DNA of 64,000 bases from Rudaea sp. 3F27F6 (GTDB lineage: Bacteria; Pseudomonadota; Gammaproteobacteria; Xanthomonadales; Rhodanobacteraceae), in contig NZ_SCNG01000006.1 in assembly GCF_005503555.1 (NCBI RefSeq), positions 62,001 through 126,000 on the forward strand, read 5' to 3'. Positions within the stretch are counted from its first letter, which is position 1; the number at the start of each line of letters is the position of its first letter. A program made the translations under genes and the position numbers. Under the pieces are notes generated by a model. That model made no database searches. It was not told the origin of the DNA and saw only the letters and a list, made by a program, of their open reading frames with translations. Shown here in pieces: positions 1 through 8,969 of this stretch.

Positions 1-2
1 GC

Positions 3-458
3 AACGAGCTCGAAATCGACATCCTGCGCGAGCTGTTCAAGCGCTGGCCGCACGTCGATCGCGAACGCGCGGTGTCGGGCCCCGGCCTGCTCAATCTCTA
101 CGAATGCATCTGCATCCTGCACGGCGTGCCGGCCCTGCTGCGCACGCCGGCCGACGTGACCTCGGCCGCGCTCGCGAACGCGAATCCGCAGGCGGTGACC
201 GCGCTCAACGTGTTCTGCGGCCTGCTTGGCAGCCTCGTCGGCGATCTCGTCCTCGCCTACAACGCGCGCGCCGTGTTCCTCGCCGGCGGCATCCCCTCGC
301 GCATCCGCTCGTTCCTGCCGACGAGCAAGTTCGTCGCCCGTTATCACAACAAGGGCGCGCTCGGCGAAGTGATCAAGCACGTGCCGATCTGGCTGATCGA
401 ACACGGCCAGCTCGGCCTGATCGGCGCGGCCGCGTGGTACCAGGATCACAACGCGTAA
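3..458 (+). CDS. glk: Glucokinase, C-terminal part (gene begins before the window)
   Basis: This is the 3' end of a glucokinase (ATP + glucose to glucose 6-phosphate, cytoplasm); the reading frame is open from base 3 and the start lies upstream of the window. About 151 residues remain. The visible part has the family's VSGPGLLNLYE segment, a FCGLLGSLVGDLVL stretch, an AVFLAGGI nucleotide-site motif and the closing HGQLGLIGAAAWY. The same landmarks recur in the complete glucokinase at 14222, so the window carries two paralogues. It sits upstream of an epimerase and the nag genes, which suggests a role in hexose or amino-sugar use. Which of the two phosphorylates glucose and which, if any, GlcNAc cannot be read from sequence. 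Confidence 0.9.
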   Translation, partial: NELEIDILRELFKRWPHVDRERAVSGPGLLNLYECICILHGVPALLRTPADVTSAALANANPQAVTALNVFCGLLGSLVGDLVLAYNARAVFLAGGIPSRIRSFLPTSKFVARYHNKGALGEVIKHVPIWLIEHGQLGLIGAAAWYQDHNA

Positions 459-474
459 ACCGATGCGGCAGCCC

Positions 475-504
475 CGCTCTCGAATCCTTATGCAGTCGAG
501 AGCG
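475..504 (+). other. Perfect 9-bp hairpin after glucokinase
   Basis: CGCTCTCGA at 475-483 pairs perfectly with TCGAGAGCG at 496-504 around a 12-nt loop, 16 bases after the glucokinase stop. There is no run of T after the stem, so it is a weak candidate terminator or an RNA-stabilising hairpin. Confidence 0.4.
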
Positions 505-617
505 CAGAAAAGCGGATCGGTTCCGCAAAAACGCAAACCCAAGATCGAACCCTGTTGCCTTATTCGCGCGCATCGATTCTGATCCGCATCGCCCGCCTCC
601 CAACGTTTCTCGATCGC

Positions 618-1601
618 ATGAAAATTCTTGTCACCGGCAGCAGCGGCCATCTCGGCGAAGCGCTGATGCGCCGCCTGCGCGATTCGAACCACGAAACCGT
701 CGGTATCGATATCCTGCCTTCGGCGTACACGGACGCGGTCGGCTCGATCGCCGACCGCGATTTCGTCCGGCACTGCATGCGCGGCGTCGATGCTGTGCTG
801 CACGCGGCGACGCTGCACAAGCCGCACGTCGCCACGCACGCGCGCCAGGATTTCATCGATACCAACATCAGCGGCACGCTGAACCTGCTCGAAGAAGCCG
901 TCGCCGCGAAGGCGAAGTCTTTTATCTACACCAGCACGACGAGCGCTTTCGGCGACGCGCTCACGCCGCCGCCCGGAGCGCCCGCGGCATGGATCACCGA
1001 AGACGTCGTGCCGATTCCGAAGAACATCTACGGCGTCACCAAGGTCGCTGCGGAGAATCTTTGTCAGTTGTTCCGGCGCAAGTTCGGCCTGCCCTGCCTC
1101 GTCCTGCGCACCTCGCGGTTTTTCCCCGAGGCCGACGACAACAAGGAGATGCGCGACCGCTTCGTCGACGCAAACATCAAGGCGAACGAATTCCTCTACC
1201 GCCGCGTCGACGTCGCCGACATCGTCGATGCGCATCTGCTCGCGATCGACAAGGCGCCGCAACTCGGTTTCGGCCGCTACATCATCAGCGCGACCACGCC
1301 GTTTGCACGCGCAGACCTGGCGGAGCTGCGCAACGACGCGTCCGGCGTTCTGCACCGGCTGTTTCCCGACTACGCCGACGAATATGCGCGCCACGGCTGG
1401 CACATGTTCGATTCGATCGACCGCGTCTACGTCAACGAACTGGCTCGGCGCGAACTCGGCTGGGAGCCGCGCTACGACTTCGCCTACGTGCTCGACCGGC
1501 TGCGCGCGAACGAGGATTTCCGCAGCCCGCTCGCGCAGGCGATCGGCGCGAAGGGCTATCACGAAGAAGTGTTCGAGGAAGGGCCCTTCCCGGTCGATTG
1601 A
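618..1601 (+). CDS. NAD(P)-dependent epimerase/dehydratase (extended SDR)
   Basis: A 327-residue extended short-chain dehydrogenase of the NAD-dependent epimerase family. It opens with the Rossmann motif TGSSGHLG (residues 7-14) and has the catalytic YxxxK pair in IYGVTK (Tyr138, Lys142), with a serine/threonine-rich YTSTTS strand before it. The ATG at 618 puts the Rossmann fold at the very N-terminus; an in-frame TTG at 555 would add an unlikely 21-residue leader. The substrate is probably a nucleotide sugar or another carbohydrate, but this is not determined by the motifs. It runs in the same direction as the upstream glucokinase and converges on nagA, with only 9 bases between them. Confidence 0.8.
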   Translation: MKILVTGSSGHLGEALMRRLRDSNHETVGIDILPSAYTDAVGSIADRDFVRHCMRGVDAVLHAATLHKPHVATHARQDFIDTNISGTLNLLEEAVAAKAKSFIYTSTTSAFGDALTPPPGAPAAWITEDVVPIPKNIYGVTKVAAENLCQLFRRKFGLPCLVLRTSRFFPEADDNKEMRDRFVDANIKANEFLYRRVDVADIVDAHLLAIDKAPQLGFGRYIISATTPFARADLAELRNDASGVLHRLFPDYADEYARHGWHMFDSIDRVYVNELARRELGWEPRYDFAYVLDRLRANEDFRSPLAQAIGAKGYHEEVFEEGPFPVD

Positions 1602-1610
1602 GCCGCAGGC

Positions 1611-2759
1611 TCAGGCGTACTCTTCGACGGCGCCGCCGATCCAGGTCGCACTGACCTGCGAATGCTCGTCGAGCGCGACGAGATCGGCCGCGTAGCCCGG
1701 CGCGATGCGCCCGTGGCTCGCACCGAGGCCGATGAACTCCGCCGGATACGTCGACGCCATGCGCACCGCTTCGTCGAGGCTGACGTCGAGCCAGGCCACG
1801 GTATTGCGCACCGCCTGAGCCATGTCGAGTACCGAGCCCGCCAGCGTGCCGTCCGGCACCGTCAGCAGGCCGTCGCGCGCCGTGGCGATCTCGCCGTTGA
1901 TGCGAAATGACGGATTGTCCGAACCGACCGGCGGCATCGCGTCGGTGACGAGAAAAATCTTGCCGCGCGGCTTGGCGTCGAGCGCGACGCGCAGCGAGGC
2001 TGCATGCACGTGATGGCCGTCGACGATCACGCCGCACCAGCTCGCGGCATCGTCGAGCGCCGCGCCGACGACGCCGGGTTCGCGGCCGGTCAATGGTGTC
2101 ATCGCGTTGTAGAGATGAGTGAAACCGCGCACGCCGAGATCGAGCGCCGCGCGCGTTTCCGCGTAGCTTCCCGCGGTATGGCCGGCGGCGACGATCACAC
2201 CGCGCGCGACGAACTCGCGGATCACTTCCGCGGGCACGCGGTCGGGCGCCAGGGTCAACAGCGTCTTGCCATTGCGCAGCGAAGAAGCCATGTCGATCTC
2301 GGCTGCGCCGGGCACGCGGAACTTGCTCGCGTCGTGCACGCCCTTGCGCGCCGGCGCGAGATACGGACCTTCCAAATGGATGCCGAGAATACCGGGCACG
2401 CCCTGCGCGATCGCCGCATCGACCTCCTCAATCGCCTGCTGCATGACCGCGGCATCGTCGCTGATCAGGGTCGGCAGCATGCCGGTCGTGCCGAAGCGGC
2501 GGTGCGCATGCGCGATGCGACGCACCGCCTCGACATTCGGCTCGTCGTTGAACAACACGCCGCCGCCGCCGTTGACCTGGGTGTCGATAAAGCCCGGCAC
2601 GAGACTGGCGCCACGCAAATCCAGGGTCTGCTGCGCACGTCCGCCCGCTTCGGCCGCAGCAACGATATCGACGATGCAGCCGTCCTCGATCAGCACCGCC
2701 AGCCCGTCACGAAAACCGTCGTCGAGCAGCACTCTGGAATTGACCAGCGCGGTCACCAT
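1611..2759 (-). CDS. nagA: N-acetylglucosamine-6-phosphate deacetylase
   Basis: NagA (382 aa) hydrolyses GlcNAc-6-phosphate to glucosamine-6-phosphate and acetate in the cytoplasm. Family landmarks are in order: PGFIDTQVNGGGG near the N-terminus, the metal-binding HLEGPYL, AGHTAGSY, the THLYNAM loop, DGHHVH, and the catalytic aspartate in LVTDAM. The start ATG overlaps the stop of the upstream SIS-domain gene as ATGA, so the two are translationally coupled and nagB-II is upstream in the operon. This order and pairing match GlcNAc catabolic operons of Xanthomonadales and other proteobacteria. Confidence 0.93.
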   Translation of the reverse strand: MVTALVNSRVLLDDGFRDGLAVLIEDGCIVDIVAAAEAGGRAQQTLDLRGASLVPGFIDTQVNGGGGVLFNDEPNVEAVRRIAHAHRRFGTTGMLPTLISDDAAVMQQAIEEVDAAIAQGVPGILGIHLEGPYLAPARKGVHDASKFRVPGAAEIDMASSLRNGKTLLTLAPDRVPAEVIREFVARGVIVAAGHTAGSYAETRAALDLGVRGFTHLYNAMTPLTGREPGVVGAALDDAASWCGVIVDGHHVHAASLRVALDAKPRGKIFLVTDAMPPVGSDNPSFRINGEIATARDGLLTVPDGTLAGSVLDMAQAVRNTVAWLDVSLDEAVRMASTYPAEFIGLGASHGRIAPGYAADLVALDEHSQVSATWIGGAVEEYA

Positions 2760-3793
2760 CACACCGTCCTCGTCACCTTGTTGAGATGCGGCGGCACGTC
2801 GGGATTGCGCCCGCGTGCGATCGCCAGCGCGTTCGCCGCCTTGTAGAAGCCCTGCACCGCGATCAACGGCGCGCAGGCCGGATGCGGCGCAGCGGCGACC
2901 GGCAGCGCATGCGCCTGACCGGGGTCGCTCGAAGTGATCCACACCTTCGCGCCGCGGCCGGCGAATTCGTCGGCGACTTCGCGCGTGCCGGCCAGCGACT
3001 CGTCCTGCTGAGTCAGGAACAGCACCGGGAAATCGCGCCCGACCAGGGCCATCGGGCCGTGTTTCACTTCGGCCGAGCTGAACGCCTCGGCATGCAGTCC
3101 GCAGGTTTCCTTGAGTTTGAGCGCGGCTTCCTGCGCGGCACCGAGTCCGAGTCCGCGGCCGACGACGAACAAATTGTTCGCGCCGACCAGTCCATCGACC
3201 AGAGGCGTCCAGTCCATCGCCCAGGTCGCGCGCATCGCCGCGGGCGTAGCACGCAAAGCATCGAGCAACGCTTCGTCGCCTTTCCAGCGCGCCGCGATAT
3301 GCACGAGGGCGGACAACGAGCAGATGTAACTCTTCGTCGCGGCCACGCTGAGTTCGGGCCCGGCGCGTACCGGCACGACGGTGTCGGCAACGGCGGCAAG
3401 CGGCGAATCCTCGACATTGACCAGGGCGACCACGTGCGCGCCGGCCTGCTTCGCGCCCTGCGCCGCACGCACCAGATCGGGACTGCCGCCCGACTGCGAA
3501 ATCGCGATGTAAAGCGCGCCGTCGAGCTGCTGCCGCGAGTGATAGATCGAGCTGATCGACGGCGACGCCGACGCGGTCATCAGGCCGACCTGGGTTTCAA
3601 AAACATATTTGCCGAACGTGGCCGCATGGTCGGAGCTGCCGCGCGCGCAAGTGACGATAAAGCGCGGCGGCGTCGCCTGGAGTTTTTCGACGAGACGCAA
3701 AACGATGTCATCGTTGGCGGCGAACTGGCGCCCGACGGCGTCGGCGCTCTCGCCGGCCTCGTGGTACATCTTGGTCTCGTTCGGCTTCAGCAT
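2759..3793 (-). CDS. SIS-domain glucosamine-6-phosphate deaminase (NagB-II type)
   Basis: A 344-residue protein with two SIS (sugar isomerase) domains, similar to the isomerase half of GlmS but lacking the glutaminase domain. Visible motifs are CARGSSDHAA and AISQSGGSPDLV in the first domain, VGRGLGLGAAQEAALKLKE and EVKHGPMALV in the second, and a GlmS-like C-terminus (NPDVPPHLNKVTRTV). By family and position it should convert glucosamine-6-phosphate to fructose-6-phosphate and ammonia, replacing classical NagB. The ATG at 3793 begins MLKPNETKMYHE, the usual start of the family. It overlaps nagA by four bases. A palindrome-like operator lies six bases upstream, so it may have its own regulated promoter as well as read-through from the GntR gene. 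Confidence 0.9.
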   Translation of the reverse strand: MLKPNETKMYHEAGESADAVGRQFAANDDIVLRLVEKLQATPPRFIVTCARGSSDHAATFGKYVFETQVGLMTASASPSISSIYHSRQQLDGALYIAISQSGGSPDLVRAAQGAKQAGAHVVALVNVEDSPLAAVADTVVPVRAGPELSVAATKSYICSLSALVHIAARWKGDEALLDALRATPAAMRATWAMDWTPLVDGLVGANNLFVVGRGLGLGAAQEAALKLKETCGLHAEAFSSAEVKHGPMALVGRDFPVLFLTQQDESLAGTREVADEFAGRGAKVWITSSDPGQAHALPVAAAPHPACAPLIAVQGFYKAANALAIARGRNPDVPPHLNKVTRTV

Positions 3794-3798
3794 GGGCG

Positions 3799-3812
3799 TG
3801 ACATCGTTGTCA
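3799..3812. promoter_or_regulatory. Candidate LacI-family operator before nagB-II
   Basis: TGACATCGTTGTCA differs by one base from the perfect palindrome TGACAACGTTGTCA found at 14094 upstream of the second glucokinase. It sits in the 70-base gap between the GntR gene and the SIS-domain gene, six bases before the latter's start. The likely ligand is the LacI regulator at 12737. The match is seen directly; the role is inferred. Confidence 0.5.
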
Positions 3813-3863
3813 TTCGAGGCGTGGATAGTAGCCGGAATTCGTCGCAAAGCAATCGCCCGGCGC

Positions 3864-4616
3864 CTATTCGCCGTGCAGCTCAGCGACGAAATCGTAGGCG
3901 TCGCCGCGATACAGCGAGGTGGTGAATTCGACCACGCGGCCGTCGTCGAGAAACGCGCGGCGCTCGATCGCGAGTGCGGGATTGGCCGCCTCGCAGCCGA
4001 GCAGCTTGGCATCGTCTTCGGCGAGCGCGACCGCGCGCAGGCGCTGCAAGGCGCGCGTGGGACGGCAGCCGATTTTCTCCAGCGCGTCGTATAGCGAAAG
4101 TTTGATCGCGTTCGGATCGGCGATGACCGCCGCAGGCACGACCGTCGATTCGACCGCGAGCGGCTTGTCGTCGGCGAAACGCAGGCGGCGCAGGCGAATC
4201 ACGTCGGCACCCGGCGACAGATTGAGCGCCATCGCCTCTTCGGGAGTGACTTCGCCGACGCCGCGTTCGAGGAATTTAACGCGCGGCTTGAGCCCGCGTG
4301 CGCGCAGGTCGTCGGTGAATCCGGTCAGGCGCGAAAACGATTTGACGATGCGCTCCGCAACGAACGTGCCGGCACCATGACGCTGAGTGAGCAGGCCTTC
4401 TTCGACGAGGCCGCCGATCGCCTTACGCACGGTGACGCGCGAGAGCGCGAGCTTTTTCGCCAGATCGCGTTCGCTCGGCAAAGCCTGGCCCGGCGGAAAC
4501 GCGCCGGACTCGATCGTGTTCTGGATCGCGCGGCGCAGGCGCAGATAGGCGAGCGAGCGCTGCGCTTCACTGCCGCGGTCGAGTTTGCGATATTCGGCGT
4601 ACAGAGTCGCTTGCAT
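3864..4616 (-). CDS. GntR-family (HutC/NagR type) transcriptional regulator
   Basis: A 250-residue repressor-like regulator. The N-terminal winged helix-turn-helix includes LPSERDLAKKLALSRVTVRK. It is followed by a wing ending in RHGAGTFVAE and a C-terminal UTRA ligand-binding domain with a sugar-phosphate-type fold (LPLAVES-like DKPLAVESTVVPA). HutC/NagR members next to nagA and nagB usually sense glucosamine-6-phosphate or GlcNAc-6-phosphate. The ATG at 4616 (MQATLYAEYRKL) is preferred; an in-frame upstream ATG would add 12 atypical residues and run into the candidate operator. It heads the minus-strand nag operon and is divergent from zwf. Confidence 0.88.
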   Translation of the reverse strand: MQATLYAEYRKLDRGSEAQRSLAYLRLRRAIQNTIESGAFPPGQALPSERDLAKKLALSRVTVRKAIGGLVEEGLLTQRHGAGTFVAERIVKSFSRLTGFTDDLRARGLKPRVKFLERGVGEVTPEEAMALNLSPGADVIRLRRLRFADDKPLAVESTVVPAAVIADPNAIKLSLYDALEKIGCRPTRALQRLRAVALAEDDAKLLGCEAANPALAIERRAFLDDGRVVEFTTSLYRGDAYDFVAELHGE

Positions 4617-4625
4617 GCCACCATC

Positions 4626-4642
4626 ATACCAATGGAATACCA
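4626..4642. promoter_or_regulatory. Paired TGGTAT words (minus orientation), candidate GntR operator
   Basis: On the minus strand two TGGTAT words lie 11 bp apart (complements at 4637-4642 and 4626-4631). They begin 10 bases upstream of the GntR gene start. A mirror-oriented pair lies at 4716-4732. The 11-bp spacing, one helical turn, suits a dimer or two half-sites bound on one DNA face. Confidence 0.5.
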
Positions 4643-4715
4643 CTTTTGCCAAATTACCGATTTTTGACAGAGTCCACAGCCCGAAAATCGGCTATTCGGC
4701 GGCTATGGAATTCAG

Positions 4716-4732
4716 TGGTATGAAAGTGGTAT
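4716..4732. promoter_or_regulatory. Paired TGGTAT words (plus orientation), candidate GntR operator at zwf
   Basis: TGGTAT occurs at 4716-4721 and again at 4727-4732, with the same 11-bp period as the pair at 4626-4642 but facing the opposite way. It is 53 bases upstream of the zwf start, so it could control the Entner-Doudoroff genes in step with the nag operon. Confidence 0.5.
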
Positions 4733-4784
4733 CATTCGCGAACTGGACAAATTTTCCAAACAAAACAGGCTTCCGGAGTGCGCC

Positions 4785-6263
4785 GTGGCAGAAATGAAAG
4801 TGGTCGATCTGTTTGATCTCGTGATCTTCGGCGGCACTGGCGATCTCGCCATGCGCAAGTTGCTGCCGGCGCTGTACCGCCGCTACGCCGACGGCCAGAT
4901 TCCCAACGACAGTCGCATCATCGGCGTCGCGCGCACCAAGGACAACGACCAGACTTATCGCGACAGCGTGCGCGCCGCGCTCGCCGAGCATGTGAAGAAG
5001 GCCGATCCGGCGACCGTCGATCGTTTCCTCGAAAGCGTGCACTACTTCGGTCTCGACGCGACGCAAGACGCGGGCTGGAACGAATTCGAGACCGACCTCA
5101 AATCGCGCTCGGGCCGCGTGCGCGTGTTCTATCTGTCGACCAGCCCGAGCCTGTTCGTCGCGATCTGCGACCGCCTGCGCGCTCACGGCCTCAACGGCGA
5201 GGACGCACGCGTCGTCATCGAGAAGCCGATCGGCAGCGACCTCGCCAGCGCGACCGTCATCAACAACGACGTCGCCAGCGCCTTCGATGAAAAGCACGTC
5301 TTCCGCATCGATCACTATCTCGGCAAGGAGACGGTGCAGAACCTGCTTGCCCTGCGCTTCGGCAACGTGCTGTTCGAGCCACTGTGGAACGCGCGCCGCA
5401 TCGACCATGTGCAGATCACGGTCGCCGAAACGGTCGGCCTGGAAAAGCGCGGCGCCTATTACGACAACGCCGGCGCACTGCGCGACATGGTGCAGAACCA
5501 CATGCTGCAGTTGCTCTGCATGGTCGCAATGGAAGCGCCCGCCTCGCTCGACGCCGACGCGGTGCGCGACGAGAAGCTCAAAGTGCTGCGCTCGCTCAAG
5601 CCGATCAACCAGAACAACGCGATCATCAATACCGTGCGCGGTCAGTACCGTGCCGGCGCGAGCAACGGCGGCGCGGTGCCCGGCTATCTCGAAGACCTCG
5701 GCAAGCCCTCTTCGCACACCGACACCTTCGTCGCGATCAAGGCCGAAGTCGACAACTGGCGCTGGGCCGGCGTGCCGTTCTATCTGCGCACGGGCAAGCG
5801 CCTGCCGACGCGCGTGTCCGAGATCGTCATCCAGTTCCGCTCGATTCCGCATTCGATCTTCCATTCCTCGGCCGGACCGATCGCACCGAATCGCCTCGTA
5901 CTGCGCCTGCAGCCCGACGAAGGCGTGAAGCTGTGGCTGATGATCAAATCGCCCGGCCCCGGCGGACTGCGCCTGCAGGAAGTGCCGCTCGACATGAGCT
6001 TTGCCGAAGCCTTCGGCGTGTCGCAACCGGACGCGTACGAGCGCCTGCTGCTCGACGTCGTGCGCGGCAATCTCACCTTGTTCATGCGCCGCGACGAGGT
6101 CGAGGCCGCATGGAGCTGGATCGACCCGATCCTCGCCGCCTGGAAGGCCAACCCCGAAGCGCCCAAGCCGTACACGGCCGGCACCTGGGGACCGAGCGCC
6201 TCGGTCGCGCTGATCGAACGCGACGGCCGTACCTGGCACGACTCGGACACGAACGACGCATGA
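4785..6263 (+). CDS. zwf: Glucose-6-phosphate 1-dehydrogenase
   Basis: Zwf (492 aa) oxidises glucose-6-phosphate to 6-phosphogluconolactone with NAD(P)+. The N-terminal nucleotide fold has GGTGDLA (residues 16-22), followed by EKPIGSDL and the substrate-binding RIDHYLGKE (residues 174-182). Length matches the family. The GTG at 4785 is favoured because a GGAG ribosome site lies 7 bases before it; an ATG nine bases further in is a weaker alternative. The stop overlaps the start of pgl (ATGA). Paired TGGTAT words just upstream suggest shared control with the divergent nag genes. Confidence 0.95.
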   Translation: MAEMKVVDLFDLVIFGGTGDLAMRKLLPALYRRYADGQIPNDSRIIGVARTKDNDQTYRDSVRAALAEHVKKADPATVDRFLESVHYFGLDATQDAGWNEFETDLKSRSGRVRVFYLSTSPSLFVAICDRLRAHGLNGEDARVVIEKPIGSDLASATVINNDVASAFDEKHVFRIDHYLGKETVQNLLALRFGNVLFEPLWNARRIDHVQITVAETVGLEKRGAYYDNAGALRDMVQNHMLQLLCMVAMEAPASLDADAVRDEKLKVLRSLKPINQNNAIINTVRGQYRAGASNGGAVPGYLEDLGKPSSHTDTFVAIKAEVDNWRWAGVPFYLRTGKRLPTRVSEIVIQFRSIPHSIFHSSAGPIAPNRLVLRLQPDEGVKLWLMIKSPGPGGLRLQEVPLDMSFAEAFGVSQPDAYERLLLDVVRGNLTLFMRRDEVEAAWSWIDPILAAWKANPEAPKPYTAGTWGPSASVALIERDGRTWHDSDTNDA

Positions 6264-6967
6264 GCGCATTGGACTATCACCGCTACGCCGACGGCGCCCA
6301 ACTGGCCATCGCGCTCGCCGCGGCAGTCGCGAACGACCTTGCGCGCGGCATCGAAACGCGCGGCCATGCCCTGCTCGCGCTCTCCGGCGGCAAGACCCCA
6401 CTGCGTTTTTTCCAGGCGCTTGCGCTGCAGAAACTCGACTGGGCCAATGTCACCGTCACCCTCGTCGACGAGCGCTGGGTCGCACCGGACGATGCGCGTT
6501 CCAACGAAGGCTTCGTGCGCGCGAATCTGCTGCGCGGCGCCGCCGCGGCGGCGCGCTTCGTGCCGCTGTACAAAACCGGGGCGGCAACGCCCGAAGAAGG
6601 TCTGCACACAATCGCGGCCAGCATCGCCATGCTCGACCTGCCGTTCGACGCGCTCGTGCTCGGTATGGGCGAGGACGGACACACCGCTTCGTTCTTCCCG
6701 GACAGCGACGGACTTGCCAACGCCACCGATCCGAAGACCGACGCCATCGTCCTGCCGATCCACGCGCGCAGCGCCGGCGAGCCGCGCATCACCTTGACCC
6801 TGCCGACCATTCTCGACAGCCGCGCGATCTATCTGCACATCGAAGGCGAACGCAAGCGTAGCGTGCTCGAAACCGCGCGCTACGTCGCCGCGACGAATCG
6901 CGCCTATCCGATCAGCGCTGTGCTGCGCAATGCGCGCGCGCCGCTGCAGGTCTTTTGGTGTCCGTGA
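6260..6967 (+). CDS. pgl: 6-Phosphogluconolactonase
   Basis: A 235-residue SIS/NagB-fold lactonase that hydrolyses 6-phosphogluconolactone to 6-phosphogluconate. Motifs in order: ALSGGKTPLRFF, LVDERWV, NEGFVRANLL, LGMGEDGHTASFFP and a C-terminal LTLPTILDSRAIYLH segment. The start codon overlaps the zwf stop by four bases, giving translational coupling. The two enzymes perform consecutive steps, and edd and eda follow on the same strand, completing the Entner-Doudoroff route to pyruvate and glyceraldehyde-3-phosphate. Confidence 0.94.
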   Translation: MSALDYHRYADGAQLAIALAAAVANDLARGIETRGHALLALSGGKTPLRFFQALALQKLDWANVTVTLVDERWVAPDDARSNEGFVRANLLRGAAAAARFVPLYKTGAATPEEGLHTIAASIAMLDLPFDALVLGMGEDGHTASFFPDSDGLANATDPKTDAIVLPIHARSAGEPRITLTLPTILDSRAIYLHIEGERKRSVLETARYVAATNRAYPISAVLRNARAPLQVFWCP

Positions 6968-6987
6968 GTGGTGAAAGAAGAGCTATT

Positions 6988-7073
6988 GGCCACGGATTAC
7001 ACGGATGAACACGGATCAAAAACCACTTAAATTCAATTCGCTTTATCCGTGCATATCCGTGTAATCCGTGGCC
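6988..7073. repeat. Long extragenic inverted repeat between pgl and edd
   Basis: GGCCACGGATTACACGGAT at 6988-7006 is perfectly complementary to 7055-7073. A second ACGGAT word (7011-7016) pairs with ATCCGT (7045-7050), giving arms of about 29 bases around a central loop. The arms are built from repeats of ACGGAT. A related but more degenerate copy lies after edd at 8970-9071. It looks like a dispersed REP-type or palindromic element and could form an mRNA stem within the operon. Confidence 0.75.
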
Positions 7074-7136
7074 GAAACGCTCTTGAATATCCATCGTCGA
7101 TCAAATGCGATTGCAAGAAGATGAAGGTGTGAAGAC

Positions 7137-8957
7137 ATGCCATTGAATCCCGCCATTGCCCAAGTCACCGCCCGCATCGCCGAGCGCAGCCGCGCGACGC
7201 GCGAGGCCTATCTCGACAAGATCGACCGCGCGAAGGGGCACGGCCCGCATCGCAAGCGCCTGTCGTGCGGCAATCTTGCCCACGGCTTCGCCGCCTGCGG
7301 CAGCGACGACAAGGCGACGATCCGCGCCAACGTGCGCGCGAACATCGGCATCATCAACGCCTATAACGACATGCTTTCCGCGCACCAGCCCTACGAGCGC
7401 TATCCGGAGCTGATCCGGCGCGCGGCGCGTGCAGTCGGCGCGACCGCGCAGGTCGCCGGCGGCGTGCCGGCGATGTGCGACGGCGTGACCCAGGGCCAGC
7501 CCGGCATGGAGATGTCGCTGTTTTCGCGCGACGTGATCGCACTCGCCACCGCAGTATCGTTGTCGCACGATATGTTCGACGCCGCGCTCTACCTCGGCAT
7601 CTGCGACAAGATCGTGCCGGGCCTGATGATCGGCGCACTCACCTTCGGCCACCTGCCTTCGATCTTCGTGCCGTCAGGACCGATGCCGAGCGGCATCAGC
7701 AACGACACCAAGTCGAAGGTGCGCCAGCTTTATGCCGAAGGCAAAGCCAACCGCGAAGAATTGCTCGAAGCCGAGGCGGCTTCTTACCACGCACCCGGCA
7801 CCTGCACCTTCTACGGTACGGCGAACTCCAATCAGATGCTCATGGAGCTGATGGGCCTGCATCTGCCCGGAGCCAGCTTCGTCGCGCCGGACAGTGCGTT
7901 GCGTGATGCGCTGACCGTCGCTGCTGTCGAACGCGCTGCCGCGATCACCGCACTCGGCGCCGAGTACACGCCGATCGGCCGCATCGTCGACGAGCGCGCA
8001 GTCGTCAACGGCATTGCCGGCCTGCATGCGACGGGCGGTTCGACGAATCTGCTCTTGCACATCGTCGCGATCGCGCGCGCCGCCGGCATCGTCATCACGC
8101 TCGAAGATTTCGACGCGATCGCGAACGCCGTGCCGCTGCTCGCGCGCGTCTATCCGAACGGCAAGGCCGACGTGAACCAATTCCACGCCGCAGGTGGCCT
8201 CAACTTCCTGATCGCGCAATTGCTCGATGCGGGTCTGGTCCATGCCGACGTGCTCACCGTCAACGGCACCGGCCTCGACGGCTACCGCAAGCACGCCCTG
8301 CTCGATACCGAAAAGAAACTGGACTACGTGCCAGTCGCGCCGGCCAGCTACGACGAAACCGTATTGCGCCCCGCCGCGAATCCGTTCCGCCCCGACGGCG
8401 GCTTGAAAGCGCTCGACGGCAATCTGGGCCGCGCCGTAATCAAGATCTCCGCGGTCGCACCCGAACGCGCGGTGATTGAAGCGCCCGCGATCGTGTTCGA
8501 CGAACAGGACGACGTGAAGGCTGCCTTCGAGCGCGGCGAACTCGACCGCGATTTCATCGCCGTGGTGAGATTCCAGGGCCCGCGTGCCAACGGCATGCCC
8601 GAGCTGCACAAGCTGACGCCGACGCTCGGCGTGCTCCAGGACCGCGGCTTCAAGGTCGCTCTCGTCACCGACGGACGCATGTCGGGCGCTTCGGGCAAGG
8701 TGCCTGCGGCGATCCATCTGACGCCCGAAGCCGCTGCGGGCGGCGCGATCGCCAAAATCCGCAACGGCGACGTCGTTCGTCTCGATGCGAACGCCGGCAC
8801 GCTCGAAGTCAAAGTGGATGCGGCGACTTTTTCCGCGCGGCAGCCGGCAAGCGCCGACAACTTGGCCTCGCATCACGTCGGCCTTGGCCGCGAATTGTTT
8901 TCATTGTTCCGTGATACGGTCGGCGCCTCCGATGCGGGCGCTTGTGTGTTCAATTGA
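7137..8957 (+). CDS. edd: Phosphogluconate dehydratase
   Basis: Edd (606 aa) dehydrates 6-phosphogluconate to 2-keto-3-deoxy-6-phosphogluconate and belongs to the IlvD/Edd iron-sulfur dehydratases. Seen are [14 protein letters not shown], the cysteine motif [13 protein letters not shown] (Cys114), the second cluster-ligand region [16 protein letters not shown] (Cys223), and the conserved C-terminal [17 protein letters not shown]. Length fits the family. The 169-base gap after pgl is mostly a long palindrome, and a second palindrome separates it from eda. The gene order zwf-pgl-edd-eda is common in gammaproteobacteria. Confidence 0.95.
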   Translation: MPLNPAIAQVTARIAERSRATREAYLDKIDRAKGHGPHRKRLSCGNLAHGFAACGSDDKATIRANVRANIGIINAYNDMLSAHQPYERYPELIRRAARAVGATAQVAGGVPAMCDGVTQGQPGMEMSLFSRDVIALATAVSLSHDMFDAALYLGICDKIVPGLMIGALTFGHLPSIFVPSGPMPSGISNDTKSKVRQLYAEGKANREELLEAEAASYHAPGTCTFYGTANSNQMLMELMGLHLPGASFVAPDSALRDALTVAAVERAAAITALGAEYTPIGRIVDERAVVNGIAGLHATGGSTNLLLHIVAIARAAGIVITLEDFDAIANAVPLLARVYPNGKADVNQFHAAGGLNFLIAQLLDAGLVHADVLTVNGTGLDGYRKHALLDTEKKLDYVPVAPASYDETVLRPAANPFRPDGGLKALDGNLGRAVIKISAVAPERAVIEAPAIVFDEQDDVKAAFERGELDRDFIAVVRFQGPRANGMPELHKLTPTLGVLQDRGFKVALVTDGRMSGASGKVPAAIHLTPEAAAGGAIAKIRNGDVVRLDANAGTLEVKVDAATFSARQPASADNLASHHVGLGRELFSLFRDTVGASDAGACVFN

Positions 8958-8969
8958 TGAAAAGCGTAT

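Noticed and set aside
618-1601. Considered whether the epimerase might be a UDP-GlcNAc-specific enzyme of the nag pathway
   Set aside because: The motifs show only the extended-SDR fold; substrate residues cannot be assigned by eye.
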